Notes under the pieces: generated by a model
The model's database searches: none
What the model was told of the DNA's origin: nothing
The model's input: the letters and a program-made list of their open reading frames with translations, nothing else
Program-made: the position numbers and the translations under genes
Source: Gordonia sp. SID5947
GTDB lineage: Bacteria; Actinomycetota; Actinomycetes; Mycobacteriales; Mycobacteriaceae
Assembly (NCBI RefSeq): GCF_009862785.1
Contig: NZ_WWHU01000001.1
Span: 62,001 to 126,000, forward strand
DNA: 64,000 bases
Direction of reading: 5' to 3'
Part shown: positions 55,738 through 64,000 of the stretch, in pieces
Layout: every line of letters starts with the position of its first letter
How positions within the stretch are numbered: the stretch's first letter is position 1

Positions 55738-56826
55738 TCAGCGCCAGGCGCCCCGGGTGTACTGGTCGGGATAAGGGGCATCCTGTCTCGCGACACCGAG
55801 TTCGTGTGCGGCACGCAGCGGCCAGGCCGGCTCACGGAGCGCGGCCCGCGCCAGCAGCACGGCGCTGATGTCATCGTCTCCCGCAATCTTCTCGGCCTGA
55901 TCGGGTTGGGTGATCAGTCCGACTGCGGCGGTGGCGATTCCCGAGTCACGGTGTACCGATCGCGCGAAATCCACCTGGTAGCCGGGTTCGACCGGGATGT
56001 CGGCGTGCACGTTGCCGCCGGTCGACACGTCGATCAGATCCACACCGCGGTCACCGAGCAGGCGGGCGAGTCGTCCGCTGTCGGCGGTGTCCCACCCGCC
56101 CTCGGTCCAGTCGGTGGCGGAGATGCGGACGAACAGCGGCTTGCTGTGGGGCCATACCTTCCGGACCGCTTCAACGACCTCGAGCACGATCCGGACCCGG
56201 TTGTCGAAATCACCGCCGTAGGCGTCCGCACGCTCGTTCGACAGGGGCGAGAGAAACTGATGGAGCAGATACCCATGCGCCGCATGGATCTCGACGACGT
56301 CGAAGCCGGCCGCGTCGGCCCTGCGCGCGGCGGCGGCGAACGCGTCGACCACCTCGGCGATCTGGTCGGTGCTCAGTGCGGCAGGTGGGACGAACCCGTC
56401 GAAGGCGATCGGTGAGGGGCCGACCGTGGTCCATCCGCCATCCGTCGCGGGCAGGCTGCCGGACTGATCGGCGAACGGCGAATACACGGACGCCTTGCGG
56501 CCGGCATGCGCGAGTTGCACACCGATCGCGGAGCCCTGGGTGTGTACGAAGTCGGTGATGCGCTGCCATGCGCCGGCCTGCACATCGTCCCAGAGTCCCG
56601 CGTCCTGGGCACTGATCCGGCCCTCCGGGGCCACGGCGGCAGCTTCGGTGAGTATGAGTCCGAAGCCACCCGTTGCCCGGGCACCGAGGTGTACGAGATG
56701 CCAGTCGGTGGGTACACCGTCACCGGCGAAGCAACTGTACTGACACATCGGGGCAAGCCAGATGCGGTTGGGGATCTCGAGATCACGAATGGTCAGCGGT
56801 CGGAACAGAGCGGGGACGGTGGTCAC
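55738..56826 (-). CDS. NADH:flavin oxidoreductase / old yellow enzyme (YqjM-like)
   Basis: 362 residues. The FMN barrel has P-M-C-Q-Y-S with the YqjM-type Cys near 28, H-L-V-H-L-G near 45, Q-L-A-H-A-G-R near 100, and E-I-H-A-A-H-G-Y-L-L-H-Q-F-L-S-P near 178. It reduces activated C=C bonds with NAD(P)H. GTG 56826 is the start. It is 77 bases from the TetR stop. Confidence 0.93.
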   Translation of the reverse strand: MTTVPALFRPLTIRDLEIPNRIWLAPMCQYSCFAGDGVPTDWHLVHLGARATGGFGLILTEAAAVAPEGRISAQDAGLWDDVQAGAWQRITDFVHTQGSAIGVQLAHAGRKASVYSPFADQSGSLPATDGGWTTVGPSPIAFDGFVPPAALSTDQIAEVVDAFAAAARRADAAGFDVVEIHAAHGYLLHQFLSPLSNERADAYGGDFDNRVRIVLEVVEAVRKVWPHSKPLFVRISATDWTEGGWDTADSGRLARLLGDRGVDLIDVSTGGNVHADIPVEPGYQVDFARSVHRDSGIATAAVGLITQPDQAEKIAGDDDISAVLLARAALREPAWPLRAAHELGVARQDAPYPDQYTRGAWR

Positions 56827-56898
56827 GTGACAAGGGAACGCCGGGACCCGGCCGAGAGATTCCCGCAGCGGCGCACCGATCGCTCGGTGTGCTGACGA

Positions 56899-59800
56899 TC
56901 ACGCCGTGGCGCCCGCCAGTTGGTCGAGGCGGCGTCGGGCGCGGGCCTCGTAGGGGAGCGCCCCCGCGTCACGCGCCACCCGCACCGCCTCGCGGAGGTC
57001 GGGGGTGCCGTCTCGCCCGAGGATCGAAGCCGCCGTGCCCCGGTACAACACCGCCGGTCCCAGGCACACCAGCCCCGGCCATTGGACGATGAGCCCCGAC
57101 GACCAGTGGGTCACGAGGTGTTCGAGGCGGCGACAGATCTCGCGTGCCGCCATCGCGTGGTCACGACTTCTGGAGAGCGCGAAGAGGGTTTCGACGAGAA
57201 GGGGGACGCGCGCCACGACACGGGAACCGCTCCAGCTCGCCGCGTCGGACGTGAGCTCGGTGGCGAGACGGAGCGCGCGGTCGTGATCGCCGGCCTCGGC
57301 TGAACCGAGAGCGATCACGAGCGCGAAGTCGTCGTCGACCTCGTCGATCAGCGTGTCGAATTCCGGCAACATCGACGCGAGCTCGCCGTGGTGCCACGCC
57401 TCGATCGACCGACTCGTGGCCACCGATGCCTCGGCGAGCATCCGTGCACGTTCGGACAGGTCGCCGACGATGGCGGCGAATCGTTCGGTGAGCGCTCGAC
57501 TCGCGGGGTAATCGCCGCGCAGGAGTGCGAGCATCACCTGCCACCACAACTGCATGGTGTGCAGATCCGTACCGTCGCGGCTGCCGACCGATCGTGCGAA
57601 CTCGTGCGAGAGCCTGCGGGTCAACCGGAGATCGCCGGCTTCGAGGGCACACACGCGCTGCAGATGTAGTGCGGTCGCACGCCGGAGCACGTCTCCGCCA
57701 GACAACGTCTCGAGCGCCCCGGCGATCGTGCGTCTCTCCTCGAGAGTCGTCGGCTCCCATCTGAGCAGGAAGTCGGCGAGCGTGATCTCGTAGTCGACCG
57801 CGGCATCCGAACCGGTCGCGAGCTGGGCGGCGGCCAGTTGCTCCCGTGCACCCGGCATGCCCAGCACGGTCAGCCGTGCCGCCTCACCGGCCCGCAGGCG
57901 TGCGGCGACACGCGCGTCGAGTTCCTCGCTGTGTGCCAGCGCCTCTCGTACCAGTGGTGGATGCGTCGACTGGACCACACCGAACCCCGACCAGTAGCCC
58001 GCCACCCCCTGGGGAGATGACAGCAGCGCGGTGTCGGCGAGTGCAGACCAGTCCCGACGATGTCGACTCACCCGCGCGGCGGATTCGAATGCCTCTGTGG
58101 CCGTGTCGAAATCGCCGATCCGAGTAGCCGCCGACCCGGCGATCCGGTTGAGATCGACGACCAAGCCGTCGTCGTCGGGGCCCACCGCGAGACCGCGGCG
58201 GGCGAGTTCCAACGCTCGATGATCGGCGTCCGAATCGAGCGCCCTCTGTGCGGCATCCCGGCAACACCGCGCCGCGTATGCCGCGGAATGGTGGTCGTCG
58301 GCGGATTCGGCACGGTGTACGGCGATCGACTCCCGGTCCTCGGGGCAGGCGGTTTCGAGGGCGGCCGCGATAACGGCATGGGCACTGATGCGTTCGCTCC
58401 GGGAGGCCCTGGCGAGCGCTGCCTCACGCACCCGGTCGTGGGGAACGCAGAGTGTCCCGTCGGCGGAGACTTCGGCCAGTCCGAGGCTGCGCAACTCGTC
58501 CACGGTTGCCGGCCGTGCGCAGGCGAGCTCGGCGAGGACTCGCGGGCGTACCCGTCCGCCGGATGCCGCGAGGATCCTCATCAGCGTTTCTCCCTCGGTG
58601 GAGAGCTCATCGAGTCGTGCTGCCACCGCGGTGCGGACCGGATGTCGGAGATCCGGCGTGGCGCCCAGCGCCACCGCATCGCAGATCTGATTCGCGATGA
58701 GGGGGTTGCCGAAACCATGCGCGGCGAGTTCGTCACGATCGACCATCGGTGTGACGCCCAGGTTCTCGAATCTCCTGTCCACCACCAGACGAATCTCGGC
58801 GGTGGCGAGTTCGCCGAGCGTCAGCTCTGTCACGAGCCCGTGTCGGCGGAGCGCTGCACTGATGATCTGTGCGCATGGGTCCTCGGGGCTGCGGCCGGTG
58901 ACCACCACGGTGACCGCCGCGCGTGGCATCCCGGACCACACGCGAGCCAGCAACCGGGCGGAGTCGACGTCGAGATGCTGCACATCGTCCAGCAGGAACA
59001 CCGACCGCCCGTGGGCATGGATGTCGGACCATATCTGCGCGGACATGTCGTCGGCGACAGCACTCACTCCGATCGCCTCCGTGCGGCGGCCGAACAGCTC
59101 GTCGATCGCCGCAAACGCCCGGGCGTCACCGATCGGCCGACCGATGAACCGGCGTGCGATCGCCAGGTGACGGGCGACGAGATCCTCGGCGAGCGCTGTC
59201 TTCCCGATTCCCGACGCGCCGAATACCAGCGCTCCGGCGGGCCGTGCCGTGCCGGCGTCCCAGACCCGATCGAGGACGGCTGCCTCGGATGTCCTCCCGA
59301 TGAGCGCGGGCCGACCGGAGACCGGGGCGGTGCTTCGGTCGCCGGCGGGGACGCGCGCCGGGGCGAGCAGTTCGGCTTCGAGCGCGACGGTGTCCGCGGA
59401 CGGGTCGAGGCCGAGCTCGACGGACAGCGTTCGTCGCAACCGGCGGAGCGTGTCGATCGCGTCGACGGTACGGCCGTCGTCGCGTAGCGCACGCGCCAGA
59501 GTGCGGGCGGCACCTTCGCGGTACGGATGACGGGTACGCATCGGGGTCAGCATCGCGATGGCGCGTCGATGTTCGCCCAGCGCGCGGAAGGCTTCGGCCG
59601 CCGACTCGACCAGATCGGAACGCATCGCGTCCAGTCGCACGAGTTCTGGTTCGTAGTCGGCGATGTCGGCGATCTCGACCAGCGGGTCCCCCCGCCACAG
59701 ATCGAGCGCCCGGCAGAGGAGCTCCGCACCCGCGGCCGGGTCGGACCGCAGCGCCTGCAGACCTTCCTGGGCGAGCTTGTCGAGGAGGTCGAGATCGGTG

Positions 59801-60114
59801 GCGGCACCGTCACATCGAAGGACGTAGCCGGCGGGTTCGGTGTCGATCCGCACCGATCCGGTCGGGGCGAGTTGTTTTCGGAGCCGAGAGATGTATCCCT
59901 GGAGGGTCCCGGCCGCAGAACGTGGCGGATGGCCGCGCCATAGTGCGTCGGCGATACGCTCCGGCGAGCACGGGCTGCGTTCGACGGTGAGGATGGTCAA
60001 CAGCTCCGCATGTTTGCGAGCGGTCATCGGGATGAGGGTGCCGTCGGCCGCGGTGACCGACAGAGGGCCGAGAACCCGGACGGGGATGTGCGGATCGGAG
60101 ACTTCCACGAACAC
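56899..60114 (-). CDS. large SARP/BTAD-type transcriptional regulator with ATPase domain
   Basis: 1071 residues. A winged-helix OmpR-like DNA-binding domain (about 8-95) and a BTAD domain (about 100-245) are followed by an AAA ATPase with Walker A G-A-S-G-I-G-K-T near 305 and Walker B F-L-L-D-D-V near 380. A long helical TPR-like C-terminus completes it. There is no C-terminal LuxR HTH. Such proteins activate accessory metabolism in response to a signal; the target is unknown, although the neighbouring OYE gene lies just downstream on the same strand. GTG 60114 or 60108 is the start. Confidence 0.88.
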   Translation of the reverse strand: MFVEVSDPHIPVRVLGPLSVTAADGTLIPMTARKHAELLTILTVERSPCSPERIADALWRGHPPRSAAGTLQGYISRLRKQLAPTGSVRIDTEPAGYVLRCDGAATDLDLLDKLAQEGLQALRSDPAAGAELLCRALDLWRGDPLVEIADIADYEPELVRLDAMRSDLVESAAEAFRALGEHRRAIAMLTPMRTRHPYREGAARTLARALRDDGRTVDAIDTLRRLRRTLSVELGLDPSADTVALEAELLAPARVPAGDRSTAPVSGRPALIGRTSEAAVLDRVWDAGTARPAGALVFGASGIGKTALAEDLVARHLAIARRFIGRPIGDARAFAAIDELFGRRTEAIGVSAVADDMSAQIWSDIHAHGRSVFLLDDVQHLDVDSARLLARVWSGMPRAAVTVVVTGRSPEDPCAQIISAALRRHGLVTELTLGELATAEIRLVVDRRFENLGVTPMVDRDELAAHGFGNPLIANQICDAVALGATPDLRHPVRTAVAARLDELSTEGETLMRILAASGGRVRPRVLAELACARPATVDELRSLGLAEVSADGTLCVPHDRVREAALARASRSERISAHAVIAAALETACPEDRESIAVHRAESADDHHSAAYAARCCRDAAQRALDSDADHRALELARRGLAVGPDDDGLVVDLNRIAGSAATRIGDFDTATEAFESAARVSRHRRDWSALADTALLSSPQGVAGYWSGFGVVQSTHPPLVREALAHSEELDARVAARLRAGEAARLTVLGMPGAREQLAAAQLATGSDAAVDYEITLADFLLRWEPTTLEERRTIAGALETLSGGDVLRRATALHLQRVCALEAGDLRLTRRLSHEFARSVGSRDGTDLHTMQLWWQVMLALLRGDYPASRALTERFAAIVGDLSERARMLAEASVATSRSIEAWHHGELASMLPEFDTLIDEVDDDFALVIALGSAEAGDHDRALRLATELTSDAASWSGSRVVARVPLLVETLFALSRSRDHAMAAREICRRLEHLVTHWSSGLIVQWPGLVCLGPAVLYRGTAASILGRDGTPDLREAVRVARDAGALPYEARARRRLDQLAGATA

Positions 60115-60240
60115 CGTCCCGAGGGTTTCGGATCAGGCCGAGATCATCGAGAATCGGCCTGACCTGGTCCGATGTGGTGCCGGTATGCGCACCAGCCGGA
60201 CACAAGGCTAACACCAGGCGGGCACGGAACGGTCGATGAC

Positions 60241-60960
60241 ATGACACAGACAATTCAGCCCCGAACGACACCGTACGGTGACTTCGCCGATGGGCCCGGC
60301 CCGTTCCGGTCCCCGAACTGGCCGACCCTTCGTCGGCTCACCGCGGGAGCGTTGATGGCAGGCGGCACGGCCTGCATCATCGGCGGCACGCTGCATCCGA
60401 TCGTCGACGGCAAAGCGCACTCGGTCGCCGCACTCCAGGGGGCGGGTGCGCCGTGGGCGCAGGTTCTGCTGGCGCTCGGCACGACGCTGCTGCTGCTGGG
60501 TCTTCCAGGGATGTACGCCTGGCTGGCACCGCGCATCGGCATGGGCGGATTCGTGGGAGTCGTGGCCTATTTCGTCGGCAATCTGGTGACTGCCACCGGC
60601 CATCTCGTCGTCGAACTCTTTGTCGCCTACCCGTTTGCGCACAATCCGGAAACGGCAGACCTCATCGCCGGTGACGACTCGATGGTCGGGACGACCTCTG
60701 TCCAACTGCTCAACACCGTGGGCGGTGTGGTGATGCTCGTCGGCATGGGCCTCCTGGGCGCCAGCCTGATCCGCAACCATGCGGTCCCGACGTGGATCGG
60801 TGTGCTCGCGGTGGTCGGCATGGTCGGTTTCATGCTCCCGATTCCCGCGGTGGCAGGGATATCCGGATTCGTCTACGAGGCGCCACGCGGGATCGCGATC
60901 ATCGCGATCGGCGTACTGATGCTGCAATCGAAACGGAGTCCTCGCTCACCACTCGCCTGA
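60241..60960 (+). CDS. membrane protein of unknown function
   Basis: 239 residues with about six membrane helices from residue 35. It has no motif I know; a His in G-T-L-H-P-I near 52 and another in G-H-L-V-V-E near 122 are possible ligands. It diverges from the SARP gene across 126 bases and may be its target. The start is the second of two nearby ATGs. Confidence 0.75.
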   Translation: MTQTIQPRTTPYGDFADGPGPFRSPNWPTLRRLTAGALMAGGTACIIGGTLHPIVDGKAHSVAALQGAGAPWAQVLLALGTTLLLLGLPGMYAWLAPRIGMGGFVGVVAYFVGNLVTATGHLVVELFVAYPFAHNPETADLIAGDDSMVGTTSVQLLNTVGGVVMLVGMGLLGASLIRNHAVPTWIGVLAVVGMVGFMLPIPAVAGISGFVYEAPRGIAIIAIGVLMLQSKRSPRSPLA

Positions 60961-60965
60961 CAACA

Positions 60966-61010
60966 CCACCGCACGGCCGCTGCCCGAAACGGGTGGCGGC
61001 CGTGCGGTGG
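60966..61010. terminator. bidirectional terminator
   Basis: A perfect 15-bp stem (60966-60980 with 60996-61010) with an inner CCCG/CGGG pair around AAA. It lies between the membrane protein and the convergent acyl-CoA dehydrogenase. Confidence 0.88.
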
Positions 61011-61052
61011 CGGTCGTCGACTTTGCCGGTTGCCCGGATGAGCGCCCGACGA

Positions 61053-62198
61053 TCAGCTGCGCGTCACGGCGGCATAGCGCGCCACGTGCGCATCGGACGA
61101 GCCGAATTCGTACTCGATCGCGGTCAGCCGACGGAAGAAGTGGCCGATGGCCAACTCCTCGGTCATGCCCATGCCGCCATGGAGCTGAACGGCGTTCTGT
61201 CCGATGAAGCGGGCCGCACGACTGATCGTCACCTTGGCCGCCGACACCGCGGCCGCTCGCTCGGCCGCCGGCGCGTCGAGCGTGAGGATCGCGTAATACT
61301 GTGCGGCCACGGCCTGTTCGAGTTCGATGTACATGTCGACCATCCGGTGCTGCAGTGCCTGGAAGCTCCCGATCGGGGCCCCGAACTGCTGGCGCTGCTT
61401 CGCGTACTCGATCGTGTCGTCGAGGACCTTCCGCATCGCGCCGACCGCCTCGGAGACCACCGCCGCGGTCGCCTCGTCCCACGCCCGTTCGAGGAGGGGC
61501 AGTGCGGCCCCCTCCGGGCCGATGAGCGCACCGGCGTCGAGTCGAAGGTCGGTGAACGTCAGGTCGGCGGCCCGCCGATCATCGATCGTGCGGACCGTGT
61601 GCATGGTCATGCCGTCCGGGACGCCGTCGCCGAGCGCGACGAGGAACAGCGACAAGCCGTCCCGGTCACGGACGTCGCCCGCGGTCCGTGCCGTGATGAT
61701 CAGGTGGTCGGCGATCGGCGCGGATGTCACCACTGCCTTGGCGCCGTTGAGGATCCAGCCGTCGTCGGACCGTTCTGCCCGGGTGGCGACGTGGTTGAGC
61801 ATGCCGCCCGAGCCGTCTTCGATCGTGGCGAGTGCCGATACGCCGGTGCCTGCCGCGATCGTTGCGGCGGCGGCGAGTGCGTGCTCGTCGCCGGTACGTT
61901 CGAGCAGTCGGGCCCCGAGCACGACGGAATCGACGAACGGTTCGATGACCAGTGCATAGCCCAGCGCCTCGGTGACCACCATCAGTTCTTCCGGGCCGCC
62001 GTCGTCGCCGCCGACGGATTCGGGAAGACAGGCCCCGATGACGCCGAGTTCCTCGGCGAACGAACGCCAGATCTCGGGTTGCCAACCGGTGCCGACCTTG
62101 GCCGCGTCCCGGCTCGCCGTCAGGTCGTAGCGGGCGGCGAGGAACTTGGTGAGCCCGTCGCGAAGCAGTTGCTGTTCAGGGGTGAGTGTGAAATCCAT
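61053..62198 (-). CDS. acyl-CoA dehydrogenase family protein, short subunit
   Basis: 381 residues. The middle domain and the C-terminal helices are clear (Q-L-H-G-G-M-G-M-T-E-E near 345). The usual Y-E-G-T catalytic end is absent; it ends E-F-G-S-S-D-A-H-V-A-R-Y. This is the layout of the smaller partner in heteromeric (alpha2-beta2) mycobacterial FadE enzymes, as in the cholesterol side-chain group. It follows its partner by 23 bases. Confidence 0.9.
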   Translation of the reverse strand: MDFTLTPEQQLLRDGLTKFLAARYDLTASRDAAKVGTGWQPEIWRSFAEELGVIGACLPESVGGDDGGPEELMVVTEALGYALVIEPFVDSVVLGARLLERTGDEHALAAAATIAAGTGVSALATIEDGSGGMLNHVATRAERSDDGWILNGAKAVVTSAPIADHLIITARTAGDVRDRDGLSLFLVALGDGVPDGMTMHTVRTIDDRRAADLTFTDLRLDAGALIGPEGAALPLLERAWDEATAAVVSEAVGAMRKVLDDTIEYAKQRQQFGAPIGSFQALQHRMVDMYIELEQAVAAQYYAILTLDAPAAERAAAVSAAKVTISRAARFIGQNAVQLHGGMGMTEELAIGHFFRRLTAIEYEFGSSDAHVARYAAVTRS

Positions 62199-62221
62199 GA
62201 GATGAGTTGCTCCGTTGCTTT

Positions 62222-63457
62222 CTAACCGAGGCCGAGTGCCGCTTTGGCGAGGATGTTGCGCTGGATCTCGTTGCTGCCCGCGTAGATCGATCCCGCCCGG
62301 TCGTTGAGGTAGTGCAGCGGCGCAACCGCCTGCCAGGTCTCCCCGCTGACATAGCCATCGGCAGGTGGCTCGTACTGCGCGATCGGGCCGCCGGGTACGG
62401 CGGCATGTGGCTGGTAGACGCGCCCGTGCGGGCCGGCCGCCTCGAGATCGAGTTCGGTGATGTGTTGGCTCAGTTCGGTTCCGAGGATCTTCAGCATCGA
62501 CGCGACCGAGCCGGCATCCCCGCCTGAAGTCATCGCGGCGAGGGCGCGGTACTCGAGGATCTCGAGAACCTTGGCCCGGATCCGGGCGTCCGCGAGTTTT
62601 GCGGCAAACGCCGGCTCCTCGATGAGGGGTGCTCCCGACGGGCCGGTGACGGTGGCCGCGCGTTCGCCGATGTGTTCACACATGACCTGCAGCGCGGGCG
62701 CCACCGCGCCGCCGCCTCGTTCGAAGATCAGCAGGTACTTGGCGACGGTCCAGCCGTCGTCGATGGTGCCGAGCACGTTGGTCTTCGGCACCCGCACGCC
62801 GTCGAAGAACACCTGCGCCTGGATCTGTTCGCCGGACGCCATCACCAGCGGCTGGATCTCGATTCCCGGCGACCGCATGTCGATGAGCACGAACGTGATG
62901 CCCTGCTGCTTACGCTCCTGCCGAGACGTCCGGACCAGGCAGAAGATCCAGTTGGCCTCCGCGGCGTGGGTGGTCCAGATCTTGCTGCCGGTGACCACCA
63001 GGTCGTCACCGTCGCTCACCGCAGCCATCGACAACGACGCGAGATCGGAACCGGCCTCGGGCTCGGAGTAGCCCTGACAGAAGAACACGCTCCCGTCGAG
63101 GATGCCGGGCAGGAAGAAGTCCTTCTGCTCCTTGGTCCCGAACGCCATGATCGCGTGCGACACCATGCGAATACCCATGGGAGACAGGGCAGGAGCGCCG
63201 GCGAGGACGGACTCACGGCTGAAGATGTAGTGCTGGGTGAGGGTCCAGTCGCAGCCGCCGTACTCGACCGGCCATGCCGGCGCGGCCCACCCGCGCTCGT
63301 GCAGGATGGCCTGCCAGGCCATGGATGCCTCGTGATCGGAATACACACTGGTGCGCAAGCGGCCGGCGGCGCGCAACTCCGGCGTGAGATTGGCTTCGAG
63401 GAATTCGCGTACCTCGTCGCGGAATGCGATGTCGGCGTCCGACCACATCATGTCCAT
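62222..63457 (-). CDS. acyl-CoA dehydrogenase family protein, large subunit
   Basis: 411 residues. FAD and substrate motifs are C-Q-G-Y-S-E-P-E-A-G-S-D-L near 142 and G-S-K-I-W-T-T-H near 172. Near the end A-G-S-I-Y-A-G-S-N-E-I-Q-R replaces the Glu of Y-E-G-T by Ala. The catalytic base must lie elsewhere, as in the alpha2-beta2 FadE complexes. ATG 63457 has AGGGG upstream. The substrate is probably a bulky acyl-CoA such as a steroid side chain or branched acid. Confidence 0.9.
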   Translation of the reverse strand: MDMMWSDADIAFRDEVREFLEANLTPELRAAGRLRTSVYSDHEASMAWQAILHERGWAAPAWPVEYGGCDWTLTQHYIFSRESVLAGAPALSPMGIRMVSHAIMAFGTKEQKDFFLPGILDGSVFFCQGYSEPEAGSDLASLSMAAVSDGDDLVVTGSKIWTTHAAEANWIFCLVRTSRQERKQQGITFVLIDMRSPGIEIQPLVMASGEQIQAQVFFDGVRVPKTNVLGTIDDGWTVAKYLLIFERGGGAVAPALQVMCEHIGERAATVTGPSGAPLIEEPAFAAKLADARIRAKVLEILEYRALAAMTSGGDAGSVASMLKILGTELSQHITELDLEAAGPHGRVYQPHAAVPGGPIAQYEPPADGYVSGETWQAVAPLHYLNDRAGSIYAGSNEIQRNILAKAALGLG

Positions 63458-63625
63458 CGAAGTGTCACCCCTGTCTGCGGTGCACCACTCGGTGGGACCG
63501 CCTATCAGATATATGTTCTCAGTCGAATGTACGTGAGGCCACCGCGGGAGGAAAGCCCGGATGCCCGGATCGGATGCCACGACTCGCGGTGGGGCAATCG
63601 ATCCGGGCGGCGGACGGGACGGGGG

Positions 63626-63922
63626 TCAGGCAACGCGGTTGAACGGATCGTGGTCGGCCATGATCTTGTCCATCCTGGCCTCGTCGAGCCGGGCACGGAC
63701 CGTCGTCTGCTCTTGGCGATCACGGACCACCTTGGCGAGTGTGAACGTGCTCGATGTCAGGAACAGGAGAGTGATCGCGAGGAAGCCTCGTTGCCAGGGA
63801 TCGAGGGGAAGGTAGAGGATGCCGACGATCGCGGTCGCAAGGCTCACCCCGAAGGCGATAGCGGCCTGGGCGTAGAACGCGGCGGTGGTGACGGTCTGGG
63901 GAAGTTCGTTTGAGGTGCTCAT
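63626..63922 (-). CDS. YiaA/YiaB two-helix membrane protein
   Basis: 98 residues. Two helices (about 15-37 and 45-65) flank L-Y-L-P-L-D-P-W-Q-R-G-F, the hallmark of the YiaAB domain. The basic C-terminal part (65-98) is cytoplasmic. Function unknown. The promoter region upstream holds the inverted repeat at 63965-63989. Confidence 0.9.
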   Translation of the reverse strand: MSTSNELPQTVTTAAFYAQAAIAFGVSLATAIVGILYLPLDPWQRGFLAITLLFLTSSTFTLAKVVRDRQEQTTVRARLDEARMDKIMADHDPFNRVA

Positions 63923-63964
63923 GCCGATCAGATTTCCAGCAGCCGACTCTCGGCGGATGCGGGT

Positions 63965-63989
63965 GACTACTCAGGTGGGCTGAGTAGTC
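63965..63989. promoter_or_regulatory. inverted repeat upstream of the YiaAB gene
   Basis: GACTACTCA, seven bases, TGAGTAGTC: a perfect 9-bp inverted repeat 43 bases before the start. Its size and symmetry suit a dimeric regulator, such as a NarL/LuxR-type response regulator. It could be a terminator of a gene beyond the window edge. Confidence 0.45.
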
Positions 63990-64000
63990 CCGCGGGAATC

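Overview
The window looks like chromosomal DNA of a high-GC Mycobacteriales actinobacterium, most like Gordonia. The reasons are an Lsr2-type nucleoid protein, an Rpf-type secreted protein, an Ada/AlkA fusion next to ogt, an F420/DDN-type reductase, paired FadE acyl-CoA dehydrogenases, frequent GTG starts, and many starts placed 6-8 nt after a TANNNT -10 hexamer (leaderless transcripts). The genus is an inference from gene content. I see no rRNA, tRNA, CRISPR array, insertion sequence, prophage or integrase; this is ordinary chromosome with some accessory metabolism.

Layout. 1-7.4 kb: hydrolase fragment, lsr2, lipoprotein, trhO with a COG0523 GTPase, a secreted amidase, and an SDR / fructosamine-kinase-like / nucleosidase run. 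7.4-12.3 kb (minus): DUF6542 membrane protein, rmuC, ogt (frameshifted) and alkA. 12.4-17.5 kb: AI-2E-type exporter, ychF, GH43-like protein, thioesterase, DUF427. 17.8-21.9 kb: an ATP-grasp ligase, a 676-aa protein with a papain-like C/H/N order, and UdgX. 21.9-29.3 kb: amino-acid permease, lipid kinase with an F420-type reductase, an ehuBCDA-like importer (ehuD frameshifted), cyanase. 29.3-31 kb: YCII protein with an ECF42-type sigma factor and a matching promoter. 31.7-36.3 kb: a nucleobase locus (NCS1 permease, PucR regulator, deaminase, Fe(II)-oxygenase-like protein). 36.4-43.1 kb: HtrA protease, TetR with a DUF2236 oxygenase (frameshifted), PHP phosphoesterase, YdcF-like protein, lipase (frameshifted). 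43.2-48.7 kb: guanidine-III riboswitch with gdx, cation/proton antiporter, Rpf, HhH glycosylase. 48.7-53.6 kb: ybdD-cstA and a GH3 glycosidase. 53.6-64 kb: P450 with TetR, OYE reductase, a 1071-aa SARP-type regulator, two acyl-CoA dehydrogenases, a YiaAB protein.

Two points affect how the annotation should be read. Four genes (ogt, ehuD, the DUF2236 oxygenase, the lipase) are each broken by loss of one base in a short G/C run, and adding that base restores a full-length protein in every case. I read this as probable homopolymer under-calling in the assembly, not real gene decay. Second, at least ten starts, and one 22-codon upstream ORF, fit the leaderless rule, which I used to choose among alternative starts.

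The best candidates for new biology are the ATP-grasp / cysteine-peptidase-like pair beside UdgX, and the nucleobase locus whose oxygenase lacks the usual 2-oxoglutarate-binding arginine. The clearest regulatory elements are the guanidine-III riboswitch and the ECF42-type promoter.
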